A stretch of DNA of 35,047 bases from an uncultured Spirochaetaceae bacterium (GTDB lineage Bacteria; Spirochaetota; Spirochaetia; Sphaerochaetales; Sphaerochaetaceae). The notes beneath the pieces are model-generated. The model was not told the origin of the DNA. It ran no database searches and saw only the letters and a program-made list of their open reading frames with translations. The position numbers were made by a program, and so were the translations under genes. The stretch is from positions 1 through 35,047 of the forward strand of contig CALXYI010000052.1 of NCBI GenBank assembly GCA_944392935.1, written 5' to 3'. Of the stretch, positions 1-8,441 are shown one piece after another (the stretch's first letter is position 1; each line of letters begins with the position of its first letter).

Positions 1-83
1 GTTCCCATCCCGAACACGGAAGTAAAACGCCCTCGCGCCGATGGTACTGCGGCTCGTCCGCGGGAGAGTAGGTCGCTGCCAGG
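1..83 (+). rRNA. 5S ribosomal RNA, 3' part
   Basis: The sequence begins inside the strongly conserved 5S loop B/C region (CCCATCCCGAACACGGAAGT) and contains the conserved GAUGGUACUGC and GGGAGAGUAGGUCGCUGCCAGG blocks of bacterial 5S rRNA. The 5' part lies before the window. A run of seven T follows directly (84-90), as is usual at the end of an rrn operon. This implies that a 16S-23S-5S operon lies just upstream on the plus strand. Confidence 0.93.
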
Positions 84-130
84 TTTTTTTGCCATCATCC
101 TCTGCGCTCCATGCGCAGGAGTGCATATGC

Positions 131-158
131 AGCTCCCTTCGGGGAGCTTTCCTTTTCA
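131..158 (+). terminator. Rho-independent terminator after the rRNA operon
   Basis: A perfect 7-bp stem (AGCTCCC / GGGAGCT) closes a TTCG tetraloop at 131-148 and is followed by a T-rich stretch TTTCCTTTTC. A second small hairpin (CTGCGC / GCGCAG) sits at 102-118. Together they separate the rRNA operon from typA. Confidence 0.8.
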
Positions 159-209
159 CTATGCATTTCCTGTACTGCAGAGGATATATATCTTTTGAGC
201 GAAAGCTGA

Positions 210-215
210 TATAGT
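210..215 (+). promoter_or_regulatory. Candidate -10 box of typA
   Basis: TATAGT differs from the -10 consensus at one position and lies only 10 nt before the ATG of typA. No clear -35 box and no Shine-Dalgarno sequence are visible. If this box is used, the transcript begins within a few bases of the start codon and typA mRNA is nearly leaderless. Confidence 0.35.
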
Positions 216-225
216 TCTCTCCGGT

Positions 226-2064
226 ATGATAGTCAGGAATGAAAGCATCAGGAATATCGCGATAATCGCGCACGTGGATCATGGCAAGACAACGCTCGTC
301 GATGCCCTCTTCAGGCAGTCTGGACTCGTCGGCAAGGGGATGGATGGAGTGAGGATAATGGATAGCGGCGCTATAGAGAAGGAGCGCGGGATCACAATCA
401 GCGCCAAGAACTGCGCTATCCACTGGAATGGTGTCAAGATCAACATAATCGATACTCCGGGACATGCGGATTTCGGCGGAGAAGTCGAAAGGGGGCTTTC
501 CATGGTCGATGGGGCTGTGCTTCTTGTCGATGCTGCTGAAGGGCCGCTTCCCCAGACAAGATTCGTGCTTGAGAAGGCCCTGAATAAGGACCTTCCCTTG
601 ATTGTCGTCATAAACAAGATAGACCGAAAGGATGCCAGGCCTGAAGAGGTCCTGAATGAAGTCTATGACCTCCTTCTGGAGCTCTCTCCCGATGAGAGGA
701 TGCTTGAGGTGCCGGTTTTCTATGCAAATGGAAGGGACGGCGTCTGCGGCACATCGCTGGATGATATCAGAGGGGACATGCACCAGCTCCTCGATGCAAT
801 CCTTGGATGCATTCCAGCGCCTTCCTATGATGACGCGGAGCCATTCCAGATGCTTGTCTCCGATCTTTCATATTCCGACTTCCTCGGACGCCTTGCGATA
901 GGCAAGGTGGTCAACGGATCTGCCGAGACCAATGATACGCTTGTCTGCGTCAAGAAGGATTCTGAGGAACAGCTCAGGGTGACACGCATACAGGCTTATG
1001 ACGGTCCGCAGTTCTCGGACTGCCCTAAGGCGGAAGCCGGGGATATAATCGTGCTTTCAGGCGTAGGCGATGTATCGATAGGGGACACGATCTGCACGAA
1101 GGAGACGATAAAGGCCCTGCCGCGCATCGAGGTTGATGAACCTACTGTCTCCATGCTTTTCTCCAAGAACATATCTCCGCTTGCCGGCAGGGAAGGCAAG
1201 GCTGTCACGAGCGCCAAGATCTGGGAAAGGCTGCAGCGGGAGGCATTGAAGAATGTATCCATAAGGATAGAGAAGAACCCCGATGATTCCTTTACCGTGA
1301 AAGGCCGCGGCGAATTCCAGATGGCCATCATCGCAGAGGAGATGAGAAGGGAAGGCTTCGAATTCTGCGTAGGGCGTCCGCATGTGATATTCCATACCGA
1401 CGAGAACGGCCGCAGGACCGAGCCTGTGGAGGTCCTCCTGATTGACTGTCCGGAGGAGTTCTCAGGAACCGTCATGGAGAAGCTCGGCCGCCGCAAGGCT
1501 ATAATGAGCGATATAACATATACCGACGGCGGCAGGGTGAAGATACGCTTCGATATCCCCGCCAGAGGCCTCATAGGCTTCCGTGATGAGTTCCTGACCG
1601 ATACGAAGGGATTCGGCATAATGAACAGCTACCTGAAGGGCTACGAGCCGTATAAAGGCGATTTCCCCGAGCGTCTTACAGGATCGCTGGTATGCGACAG
1701 GGATGGTGTTGCGGTTGCCTATGGCATATGGGAGCTCGAGGACAGGGGACGCTTCTTCATAGTCCCCGGTGACCCTGTGTACGAAGGCGAGGTCGTCGGT
1801 GAGAGGAACAAGGATCTGGATCTCATGCTCAATCCTACGAAGACGAAGAAGCTTACGAATCTGCGTGCATCCGGGCATGACGAGGCTGTGACGCTCACTC
1901 CGGTCGTGAAGCCATCTCTTGAGCAGGCCATCCAGTTCATCAAGGATGATGAGCTTGTGGAGGTGACTCCGCTTTCGATAAGGATGTGCAAGAAGGTCCT
2001 GGATACGCAGCAGCGCAGGATCCTGCAGTCGCGCGGTTCCATCCCATCCTATCTGCTGAAATGA
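226..2064 (+). CDS. typA: Ribosome-associated GTPase TypA/BipA
   Basis: This is a translational GTPase of the EF-G-like family that binds the 70S ribosome and supports ribosome assembly and stress or cold adaptation. At 612 aa it matches the usual BipA length. The G motifs are all present: AHVDHGKTT (15-23), the switch I sequence RGITI (54-58), DTPGH (76-80) and NKID (130-133). The EF-G-like domain V region and the BipA C-terminal domain follow, including the conserved ARGLIGFR motif. The ATG start places the first G motif at the usual distance from the N-terminus. No Shine-Dalgarno is visible; a -10-like TATAGT sits 10 nt upstream. The gene lies directly downstream of an rRNA operon, a fitting context for a ribosome factor, but the two are separated by a terminator. 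Identity is secure. Confidence 0.97.
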   Translation: MIVRNESIRNIAIIAHVDHGKTTLVDALFRQSGLVGKGMDGVRIMDSGAIEKERGITISAKNCAIHWNGVKINIIDTPGHADFGGEVERGLSMVDGAVLLVDAAEGPLPQTRFVLEKALNKDLPLIVVINKIDRKDARPEEVLNEVYDLLLELSPDERMLEVPVFYANGRDGVCGTSLDDIRGDMHQLLDAILGCIPAPSYDDAEPFQMLVSDLSYSDFLGRLAIGKVVNGSAETNDTLVCVKKDSEEQLRVTRIQAYDGPQFSDCPKAEAGDIIVLSGVGDVSIGDTICTKETIKALPRIEVDEPTVSMLFSKNISPLAGREGKAVTSAKIWERLQREALKNVSIRIEKNPDDSFTVKGRGEFQMAIIAEEMRREGFEFCVGRPHVIFHTDENGRRTEPVEVLLIDCPEEFSGTVMEKLGRRKAIMSDITYTDGGRVKIRFDIPARGLIGFRDEFLTDTKGFGIMNSYLKGYEPYKGDFPERLTGSLVCDRDGVAVAYGIWELEDRGRFFIVPGDPVYEGEVVGERNKDLDLMLNPTKTKKLTNLRASGHDEAVTLTPVVKPSLEQAIQFIKDDELVEVTPLSIRMCKKVLDTQQRRILQSRGSIPSYLLK

Positions 2065-2068
2065 ATAT

Positions 2069-2095
2069 AGGCGGGGCTTGTGAAAGGCCCCGCCT
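2069..2095. terminator. Bidirectional terminator between typA and xth
   Basis: A perfect 9-bp inverted repeat AGGCGGGGC / GCCCCGCCT with a 9-nt loop starts 4 nt after the typA stop codon and lies about 65 nt downstream of the convergent xth stop codon. Neither strand has a strong T run, so termination strength is uncertain. A weaker CATCT/AGATG hairpin follows at 2096-2109. Confidence 0.6.
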
Positions 2096-2159
2096 CATCT
2101 CCCGAGATGGGGCGATGATAATCCGATTCGTTATGGTGGCATAGGATAGCCTGCTCTGC

Positions 2160-2915
2160 TTACTGCCTTATATCCAGGAACACGGGGGCATGATCCGAGC
2201 CCATCACATCCTGCAGTATGCCTGCATCCTCCATCCATTCCCCAAGCTCATCGGAGACAAGGAAGTAGTCGATGCGCCAGCCTGCATTTCGCTCGCGCGC
2301 ACGGAACATGTATGACCACCAGGAGTAGGCATCACGCCTGTCAGGATAGAAGTGCCTGAACGAGTCGATCATGCCAGCAGAGAGCGTCTTCCTGAAGCTC
2401 TCCCTTTCCTCCTCTGAATACCCTGCATGCCCTTCGTTCTGCTTCGGGTTCTTCAGGTCAATAGGCTCCTTCGCCACATTGAAATCCCCTGCGGCTATGA
2501 CACCCTTGCTGCTCCGCAGCTCTGCGATATGCTTCCTCAGCGCCTCATCGAAGCCCATGCGGAAGCCGAGGCGCCTGAGCTCCTGCTGGCTGTTCGGCAC
2601 ATAGACGCAGATGAAGAAGAAGGTGGGATACTCCAGGGTGATGACACGTCCTTCGTGGCTGTATGCCTCATCCTCCAGGCCATATGATACCGCTATCGGT
2701 TCCTTCTTCGTGAATACCGCTGTGCCGCTGTAGCCCTTCCGCTCGGCATAGCTGAAGTACTGATGATAGCCGGGAAGGCTTATGTCGATATCCCCGGCGG
2801 AGGCCTTCACCTCCTGCAGCGCGATGATGTCCGCGCCTGTGGAGAGGACAGAATCCGCAAAGCCCTTCGAGATGCATGACCTGAGTCCGTTTACGTTCCA
2901 GCTTATGAGTCTCAT
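2160..2915 (-). CDS. xth: Exodeoxyribonuclease III (AP endonuclease, ExoA/Xth type)
   Basis: This Mg2+-dependent AP endonuclease / 3'-5' exonuclease acts in base excision repair and cleans damaged 3' ends. The protein is 251 aa from the chosen start and shows the EEP-family signature: N-terminal LISWNVNGLRS, metal-binding Glu in ALQEVK, the catalytic GDFNVA, the WRIDYFLVS block and the C-terminal GSDHAPV with the catalytic His. I chose the ATG at 2915 because the protein then begins as other ExoA proteins do. An in-frame ATG at 2933 adds six residues and cannot be excluded; a GGAG lies 12 nt before the 2915 start. The gene is single, converges on typA, and is followed by the shared terminator. 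Confidence 0.95.
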   Translation of the reverse strand: MRLISWNVNGLRSCISKGFADSVLSTGADIIALQEVKASAGDIDISLPGYHQYFSYAERKGYSGTAVFTKKEPIAVSYGLEDEAYSHEGRVITLEYPTFFFICVYVPNSQQELRRLGFRMGFDEALRKHIAELRSSKGVIAAGDFNVAKEPIDLKNPKQNEGHAGYSEEERESFRKTLSAGMIDSFRHFYPDRRDAYSWWSYMFRARERNAGWRIDYFLVSDELGEWMEDAGILQDVMGSDHAPVFLDIRQ

Positions 2916-3077
2916 AACCTGATCGTACTCCATGGATCAGCCTGTGTAAAATGGCTGGGAAAGGATGGAAAAGGGTAGACTTATATAAGTTCATACTGAT
3001 ATCATACATTTCTGAATAGGTTTTATATTCCTCCGAATTATATTCAATTTATTTCCAGATATTTCTGCTATCAAAGA

Positions 3078-3106
3078 TTGTGGTATTCAGTGATATGGCA
3101 TATAAT
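3078..3106 (+). promoter_or_regulatory. Sigma-70-type promoter of the parA cassette
   Basis: TTGTGG at 3078-3083 and a perfect TATAAT at 3101-3106 are separated by exactly 17 bp. Transcription would begin near 3113, giving a leader of about 16 nt that contains the CGGAGGA ribosome-binding site. This rules out the longer reading frame upstream and fixes the parA start at 3129. Confidence 0.75.
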
Positions 3107-3128
3107 CCTGAATTGTTCGGAGGATTCG

Positions 3129-3893
3129 ATGTCAAAGACAGTTGCATTCCATCTTCAGAAAGGCGGAGTAGGCAAGACCACCATATCCGGTACTCTTGCA
3201 TGCCAGTCCGCGCTCGATGGATTCCGCACCCTTGCCATAGACTGCGATCCTCAGGGCAATCTCTCATCCTGGTTCCTTACTGATCCCCCTAAGTACGAGC
3301 TTGCTGACGTGCTGCAGGGAAGGTGCTTCGCCCGGAACGCGATCATACCCATAGAAGGCATAGATAACCTTCATCTGCTTCCGACATTCGGCATCGGCGG
3401 TACGCTGAAGAACTACAGCGAGACGAAGCTATCCGAGGAGCCCTTCATACTGCAGGACCTTGTCAGGGAGATCGGGGAGGAGTATGACCATATAGTCCTG
3501 GATCTGTCTCCAGGGCTCGGCAGGCTTGAACGCTCTGCCCTTATCGCCAGCGACGAGATAATAACACCCATGACGCCCGAGGTGTTCAGCCTCGATGGGC
3601 TTGAGATATTCATAGATGAGCTGCAGCGGCTGAAGAAGAACATGCGCTGTGATGTAAAGCATAATAAGATCATAATAAATTCTTATGATGAAAGGATAAG
3701 GCAGCATCGTGACATTTACAGTGCCGCTCAGTCGTCAGGACGTTTCAGAGTCTACAGGATACCTGTGGATCCTCTTTTCAGGAAGGCTCAGGAGGCATCC
3801 CGGGCTCCACAGATGTTCAAGGTCAGGGGCCGAGGGCTCAAGGCAGCCACTGCTGAGGCGATTGATGAGCTCGACAGGGATATATGGGTGTAA
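3129..3893 (+). CDS. ParA/Soj-family partition ATPase
   Basis: ParA-type ATPases are deviant-Walker proteins that position plasmids, chromosomes or protein cargo by ATP-driven patterning on the nucleoid. The 254-aa protein begins MSKTVAFHLQKGGVGKTT, with the deviant Walker A KGGVGKTT (residues 11-18), followed by the Walker A' region AIDCDPQGNLS and a Walker B-like DHIVLDLSPG. It is close to the size of small ParA/Soj proteins and has no N-terminal HTH. The start is set by a GGAGG sequence 5-6 nt upstream and by the promoter at 3078-3106. A small ribbon-helix-helix-like gene follows after 12 nt. I see no ParB-type protein nearby, so this resembles ParA/ParG- or delta/omega-type plasmid systems rather than a chromosomal Soj/Spo0J pair. 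What it partitions is unknown. Confidence 0.88.
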   Translation: MSKTVAFHLQKGGVGKTTISGTLACQSALDGFRTLAIDCDPQGNLSSWFLTDPPKYELADVLQGRCFARNAIIPIEGIDNLHLLPTFGIGGTLKNYSETKLSEEPFILQDLVREIGEEYDHIVLDLSPGLGRLERSALIASDEIITPMTPEVFSLDGLEIFIDELQRLKKNMRCDVKHNKIIINSYDERIRQHRDIYSAAQSSGRFRVYRIPVDPLFRKAQEASRAPQMFKVRGRGLKAATAEAIDELDRDIWV

Positions 3894-3905
3894 GGTGGTA
3901 AGGAA

Positions 3906-4148
3906 ATGGCATTGAGGAAGATCGAAGGCAGAGAGGAAATCCAGAAGAACGAGAGTCTTAGCGGAATGAGGGCGAAGCGTGTCTTCGCGAATGCGGAGAA
4001 GGAGAAGAAGATACTCACGACATTCTCGATTGAGCCGTCCTTCAAGGCTGAGCTTGAGGAGATGTTCTCCGATATGGGGCTTGGATGGGCCGCAGGCGTG
4101 CGCTTCGCGCTGAAGGAATTCTACAGGAAGTATTCGCAGGATAGATGA
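3906..4148 (+). CDS. Small ribbon-helix-helix-like protein, probable ParA partner
   Basis: This 80-aa protein has a charged N-terminal half (about residues 1-38, rich in Lys, Arg and Glu) and a C-terminal part that reads as beta strand (ILTTFSIEP), helix (SFKAELEEMFSDMG) and helix (WAAGVRFALKEFYRKY). That is the order of a ribbon-helix-helix DNA-binding domain with a flexible basic tail, as in ParG and omega proteins. It lies 12 nt after the parA stop and ends before a terminator, so the two form one transcript. By analogy it would be the centromere-binding protein that stimulates the ParA ATPase through its basic tail and perhaps represses the promoter at 3078-3106. The fold is inferred from the sequence pattern, not from a match I can prove. 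Confidence 0.7.
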   Translation: MALRKIEGREEIQKNESLSGMRAKRVFANAEKEKKILTTFSIEPSFKAELEEMFSDMGLGWAAGVRFALKEFYRKYSQDR

Positions 4149-4214
4149 TCCTGCTGCATTGCTGTGGCACGGCCGCATGCTTGCAATGCCGGGCCATGAA
4201 TCATCCATTCCAGG

Positions 4215-4246
4215 GGAAGGCAGGATCTGCCTTCCTGTCTTTGTCT
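4215..4246 (+). terminator. Terminator of the parA cassette
   Basis: A perfect 9-bp stem GGAAGGCAG / CTGCCTTCC with a 3-nt loop (4215-4235) is followed by TGTCTTTGTCT. It closes the two-gene transcript 67 nt after the stop of the small partner gene. The AT-rich stretch beyond it (4320-4386) contains the near-palindrome AATATCAATATT but no gene. Confidence 0.65.
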
Positions 4247-4386
4247 CTGCCATGCTTTCCATGCTGACTGGTTTCTCCGCAGGATTCCGCCAGTCCTGTA
4301 TGCTCCTTCCCTGCAAAGGTTATTTCAAAGATGCTTTATATGGCTTGTTGAATATCAATATTATATACCGCAATTGGAATACAATA

Positions 4387-6369
4387 TCATGACTTATTAC
4401 GGGCAAGAAGGGCTTTGAAGCGGGCTATCTGATCCTTCTTCATCTCCTCCGGCGATTTCTCCTCATTGTGGAAGAGCTCGTTCGGTATCTCCTCAAGAAA
4501 GCGCGACGGAATCGTCATCTTCTCAGTGCCATCCCTGGATATCCTTGTATCGGAATAGTTTATGAACAGCTTCTCGCGTGCGCGCGTGATTGCGACGTAG
4601 AAGAGCCTCCTCTCCTCGTCTATATTGCGGCTGTCCTCCTCCAGCGCACGCGAAGAGGGGATCACGTCATCCTCGATTCCTGCAAGATACACCATGCGGA
4701 ACTCAAGGCCCTTCGATGCATGCATAGTCATCAGGCTGACAGCTGCATCGTCATCTTCCTTCTCGTCCCCTGCGAGCGTCACTGCATTGAGATAATCCTT
4801 GAGGGAGGCATCGCTGTTCATCTCCAGATAGCGCCTGAGCCTGCCTTCGAGGATCTCGATGCCGCGCATCCGGTAGCCGACGCTCTTCGGGCTGTCAGGG
4901 AACTCCTCGGCAAGCATTGCCTCGTATCCCGTGTCCGTGACAATCCTCCTGATGAGGTTATCCGGGGAAGCGGCAGCGCTTCTCCATGCTGTGAGCCTTG
5001 ACATGAATGCCCTCAGGTTCTCCTTCGTCTTCTGCGGCAGCGGGGAGGAGTCCGCTGCCATCTGCTCCATGGCCTCCGAGAGCGGGATGACATGCTCATC
5101 GGCATATTTCCTGAGCTTCTCGATCGTGGTCCTTCCTATGCCGCGGCGAGGCGTGTTGATGATGCGGAGAAGCGACACATCATCATGCCTGTTGAGAAGC
5201 ACCTTGAGATAGCAGAGCATATCGCGGATCTCACGCCTGTCGAAGAAGCTCTGGCCTCCTGATATCCTGACGGGGATAGCTGCCTCGGCAAAGACATTCT
5301 CCAGCTCGGATATGAGGGAGTTTGTCCGCACGAGCACCCCGATATCCCCGTACTTCAGATCGCGCTTGTCTCGTATCTCATCCTTTATCGACCGGCATAT
5401 CCAGTAGGCTTCCGCCTCGCTTGTCCTGTGCCTCTTTATCGAGATGGCGGCACCTGACTTCTCCTCTGTCCAGAGCTTCTTGTCCTTGCGTTCCGTGTTG
5501 TGGACTATGAGGGCGTTGGCCGCAGTGAGGATGTTGCCCGTAGAGCGGTAGTTGCGCTCCAGCCTGAATTCCTTCCTCTCCGGGAAGTCCTTCTCGAATT
5601 CGATGATGTTGCGGTAGTTCGCTCCGCGCCATGAGTATATCGACTGGTCATCATCGCCCACGACAGCTATGTTCCTGTGCTTCGAGGCGATCATGGATAC
5701 GAACCTGTACTGCAGGAGCGATGTGTCCTGGAACTCATCGACCATTATGTACCTGTATCTCTCCTGCACTTCCTCGAGGATCCACGGCTTCGCCTCGAAT
5801 ATCCTGATCGGGAGGAGTATGAGATCGTCGAAGTCAACGACATTGTATGCCTTCTGCGTGAGGAGCCATTCCCTGTATATCCCCGCAATCGCTCCTGAAT
5901 CATCCTGCATCTCCGCCCTCCCTGTCTTGAGGTCGCTGAAGAAGGAGAGGAGCGTCCGTATATTGTAGTCGGGAATCTGGTAGCCGCATGCGACGATGCA
6001 GTTCTTGATCAGCGCCTCGTTGTCATTCGTATCATAGAGAGTGAAGTCATTGTGATAGCCGAGATGCTGTATGCAGCGCTTTAGAAGGCCGAGACCGAAG
6101 GAATGGAACGTGGTTGCCGTAAGCCCCTTCAGCGGCCTGCCTTCAAGGGCTCGTATCCTGTCGCTCATCTCCGAGGCTGCCTTGTTCGTGAATGTGAGGG
6201 CGAGGATGCTCCTCTCATCGATGCCTTCCTCGAGCATGTGCGCTATGCGGTAGGTTATCATGCGTGTCTTCCCCGAGCCTGCGCCTGCTATTATCAGGAG
6301 AGGCCCCTCTATCGTGGATGCCGCTGCTGCCTGCTCCGGATTGAGGACTGCTGAAAGGTCTGTCTTCAT
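4387..6369 (-). CDS. UvrD/PcrA/Rep-type ATP-dependent DNA helicase
   Basis: This SF1A 3'-5' DNA helicase would act in nucleotide excision repair, replication restart and removal of protein roadblocks. In the 660-aa protein the motifs run in order: Q motif LNPEQ (9-13), Walker A AGAGSGKT (28-35), motif Ia ALTFTNKAA, the DEFQD box (211-215), motif III GDDDQSIYSWRGA (238-250), motif IV RLERNYRST, motif V TMHASKGLEF and motif VI VAITRARE. The length is nearer to Rep (about 670 aa) than to PcrA or UvrD (720-750 aa), and the extended C-terminal tail of the latter is short. I placed the start at the ATG at 6369, which gives the usual N-terminus. A TTG at 6408 preceded by AAGGG is an alternative that adds 13 residues. 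The gene stands alone. Confidence 0.95.
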   Translation of the reverse strand: MKTDLSAVLNPEQAAAASTIEGPLLIIAGAGSGKTRMITYRIAHMLEEGIDERSILALTFTNKAASEMSDRIRALEGRPLKGLTATTFHSFGLGLLKRCIQHLGYHNDFTLYDTNDNEALIKNCIVACGYQIPDYNIRTLLSFFSDLKTGRAEMQDDSGAIAGIYREWLLTQKAYNVVDFDDLILLPIRIFEAKPWILEEVQERYRYIMVDEFQDTSLLQYRFVSMIASKHRNIAVVGDDDQSIYSWRGANYRNIIEFEKDFPERKEFRLERNYRSTGNILTAANALIVHNTERKDKKLWTEEKSGAAISIKRHRTSEAEAYWICRSIKDEIRDKRDLKYGDIGVLVRTNSLISELENVFAEAAIPVRISGGQSFFDRREIRDMLCYLKVLLNRHDDVSLLRIINTPRRGIGRTTIEKLRKYADEHVIPLSEAMEQMAADSSPLPQKTKENLRAFMSRLTAWRSAAASPDNLIRRIVTDTGYEAMLAEEFPDSPKSVGYRMRGIEILEGRLRRYLEMNSDASLKDYLNAVTLAGDEKEDDDAAVSLMTMHASKGLEFRMVYLAGIEDDVIPSSRALEEDSRNIDEERRLFYVAITRAREKLFINYSDTRISRDGTEKMTIPSRFLEEIPNELFHNEEKSPEEMKKDQIARFKALLARNKS

Positions 6370-6536
6370 ACAGATGAAGACAATCTCATAATGCCTCGGG
6401 ATGGTCAATTGCCCTTAAGCTGTATCAGTGATATGGGATATGATAGCAGGACAGCATCAGACTTGAATGATATCCTGCTGCTATATGATCATAATCATTT
6501 GCTTTGATATAAGAACGATACGATGATGATACAATA

Positions 6537-6561
6537 GCAGACTGCTTCAGCAGCAGTCTGC
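6537..6561 (-). terminator. Terminator of the marR-ABC operon
   Basis: A perfect 9-bp stem GCAGACTGC / GCAGTCTGC with a 7-nt loop begins 9 nt beyond the stop codon of the second ABC gene, reading on the minus strand. The following minus-strand sequence TATTGTATC is only moderately T-rich. The rest of 6370-6536 is an AT-rich spacer upstream of the helicase gene, with a second long-looped inverted repeat (AGCAGGA / TCCTGCT) near 6445-6475. Confidence 0.6.
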
Positions 6562-6569
6562 CATCGCTG

Positions 6570-8441
6570 TCAATCGAGTTCAAGTGCACCTGTGCAGAGC
6601 TGGTAGTATGTCCCATGCTTCTCTATGAGCTCGTCATGGTCGCCCCTCTCTATGATACGGCCATGGTCAAGCACGATGATGGCATCCGAGTTCCTTATGG
6701 TCGAGAGCCTGTGGGCGATCACGAAGACGGTGCGTCCTGCCATGAGCGCATCCATTCCCTTCTGCACGATTGCCTCCGTCCTGGTGTCGATGGAGGAAGT
6801 CGCCTCGTCGAGGATCAGCACCGGCGGGTCCGCCACAGCTGCCCGGGCTATCGATAGGAGCTGGCACTGTCCCTGCGAGAGCTCGCTTCCGTCAGCTGTG
6901 AGCATCGTGCTGTATCCGTCCGGAAGCCTCGATATGAACTCATCGGCATTCACGAGCCTGGAGGCAGCGATCACTTCCTCATCCGTTGCATCAAGGCGTC
7001 CGAACCTTATGTTCTCCATGATGGTTCCGGTGAAGAGGTGGGTGTCCTGGAGCACGACGCCGAGCGAGCGGCGGAGGTCGGCCTTCCTTATCTTGTTTAT
7101 GTTGATGCCATCATACCTGATCTTCCCGTCCTGGACGTCATAGAACCTGTTTATGAGGTTGGTGATCGTCGTCTTCCCGGCTCCGGTTGCGCCTACGAAC
7201 GCGAGCTTCTGCCCGGGCTTGGCATAGAGCGAGATGTCATGGAGGATCATCTTATCGTCATCGTAGCCGAAGCTCATGTCGAAGAAGCGCACATCGCCCT
7301 TCAGCTCCGTGTATGTCGTCGTCCCGTCATGGTGGGGATGCTTCCATGCCCATCTCCCTGTGCGTGTCCCTGCCTCTGATATCGTGCCATCCTCGCTGAT
7401 GAACGCATTGACGAGCGTGACATATCCATCGTCGGTCTCGCTCTCTGCATCGATGAGGCGGAATATCCTCTCGGCGCCTGCGAGCGCCATTATTATCGAA
7501 TTGGACTGCTGCGCTATCTGGGCAAGGGGCTGGTTGAAGCTCCTCGTCATCTGGAGGAATGTTGCAAGGGTGCCGAGCGTCAGCGGCGCTATCCCGGCTA
7601 TCGAGACGAGGCTGCCGATGAGGGCCGTGAGCACATAGTGCATATTCCCGATGTTCCCCATTATCGGCATCAGGATATTCGCATATGCGTTCGCTGCGGC
7701 GGCACTCTGGAAGAGCTTCTCGTTGAGCGTGTCGAATCCTTCCTCTGTCTCCCTCTCATGGCAGAAGACCTTCACGACCTTCTGTCCGCCGAACATCTCC
7801 TCGATATACGCATTGAGCGCTCCCACGTCCTTCTGCTGAGCGACGAAGTTGCGTCCGCTCCTTCCGCCCACGATCTTCGCGACCGACAGCATTATGCATA
7901 CGACAGCTATCGTAAGGACGGTGAGGGGCAGTGAGAGGCGGAGCATCACGATGAACACCGTCACCACGGAGACGGCGCATGAGAGCGTCTGCGGTATGCT
8001 CTGCGTTATCATCTGGCGGAGCGTGTCGGTGTCATTCGTGTAGAGCGACATGAGATCGCCATGCTTATGTGTATCGAAGAACCTTATCGGAAGCGTCTGC
8101 ATGTGTGTGAACATCTCGTCCCTGACCCTTTTCAGCACGCCCTGCCCGATGTTGACCATGAGCCTGTTGTAGATGTAGGTGCAGACGACACCCATGCAGT
8201 AGATCGCGGCGAACAGGATCACCGTATGCACCAGCGCCGTGAAGTCCGGATCCTGCTGCCCGATGAGGGGAGTGATGAAGCCATCGATGAGATACAGCAG
8301 GAACAGGGGGCCTGCCATGCCTGCGATGGCACTCAGCACTATGGTTATGATGACAAAGAGGAACCGCAGCTTGTATGTGCTCGCGACGTAGCCCATGAGG
8401 CGGAGAGCTGTTCTGAGGTAATGGGTATCCTGTCCTTTCAT
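6570..8441 (-). CDS. ABC exporter half-transporter with canonical ATP site (BmrD/YheH-like)
   Basis: This 623-aa half-transporter has an N-terminal six-helix transmembrane domain and a C-terminal nucleotide-binding domain. The NBD has a canonical Walker A GATGAGKTT (about residue 417), Walker B with catalytic Glu LILDEATSSID (about 543) and a normal H-loop AHRLST, but its signature motif reads LSQGQ instead of LSGGQ (about 520). An extra segment of roughly 40 residues joins the two domains, as in BmrD/YheH-type subunits. It overlaps the upstream ABC gene by 4 bp. The partner lacks the catalytic Glu but has an intact signature, so the two NBDs complement each other as in heterodimeric multidrug exporters (LmrCD, BmrCD, TmrAB). 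The substrate cannot be told from sequence; drugs or lipids are typical. Confidence 0.93.
   Translation of the reverse strand: MKGQDTHYLRTALRLMGYVASTYKLRFLFVIITIVLSAIAGMAGPLFLLYLIDGFITPLIGQQDPDFTALVHTVILFAAIYCMGVVCTYIYNRLMVNIGQGVLKRVRDEMFTHMQTLPIRFFDTHKHGDLMSLYTNDTDTLRQMITQSIPQTLSCAVSVVTVFIVMLRLSLPLTVLTIAVVCIMLSVAKIVGGRSGRNFVAQQKDVGALNAYIEEMFGGQKVVKVFCHERETEEGFDTLNEKLFQSAAAANAYANILMPIMGNIGNMHYVLTALIGSLVSIAGIAPLTLGTLATFLQMTRSFNQPLAQIAQQSNSIIMALAGAERIFRLIDAESETDDGYVTLVNAFISEDGTISEAGTRTGRWAWKHPHHDGTTTYTELKGDVRFFDMSFGYDDDKMILHDISLYAKPGQKLAFVGATGAGKTTITNLINRFYDVQDGKIRYDGININKIRKADLRRSLGVVLQDTHLFTGTIMENIRFGRLDATDEEVIAASRLVNADEFISRLPDGYSTMLTADGSELSQGQCQLLSIARAAVADPPVLILDEATSSIDTRTEAIVQKGMDALMAGRTVFVIAHRLSTIRNSDAIIVLDHGRIIERGDHDELIEKHGTYYQLCTGALELD

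Noticed and set aside
3078..3128. Longer parA frame starting at 3078
   Set aside because: The extra 17 codons lie on top of the -35 and -10 boxes, and the GGAGG site fits the ATG at 3129.
4468..5001. 177-codon plus-strand frame opposite the helicase gene
   Set aside because: Shadow of the helicase gene; rich in Cys, His and Arg as such antisense frames usually are.
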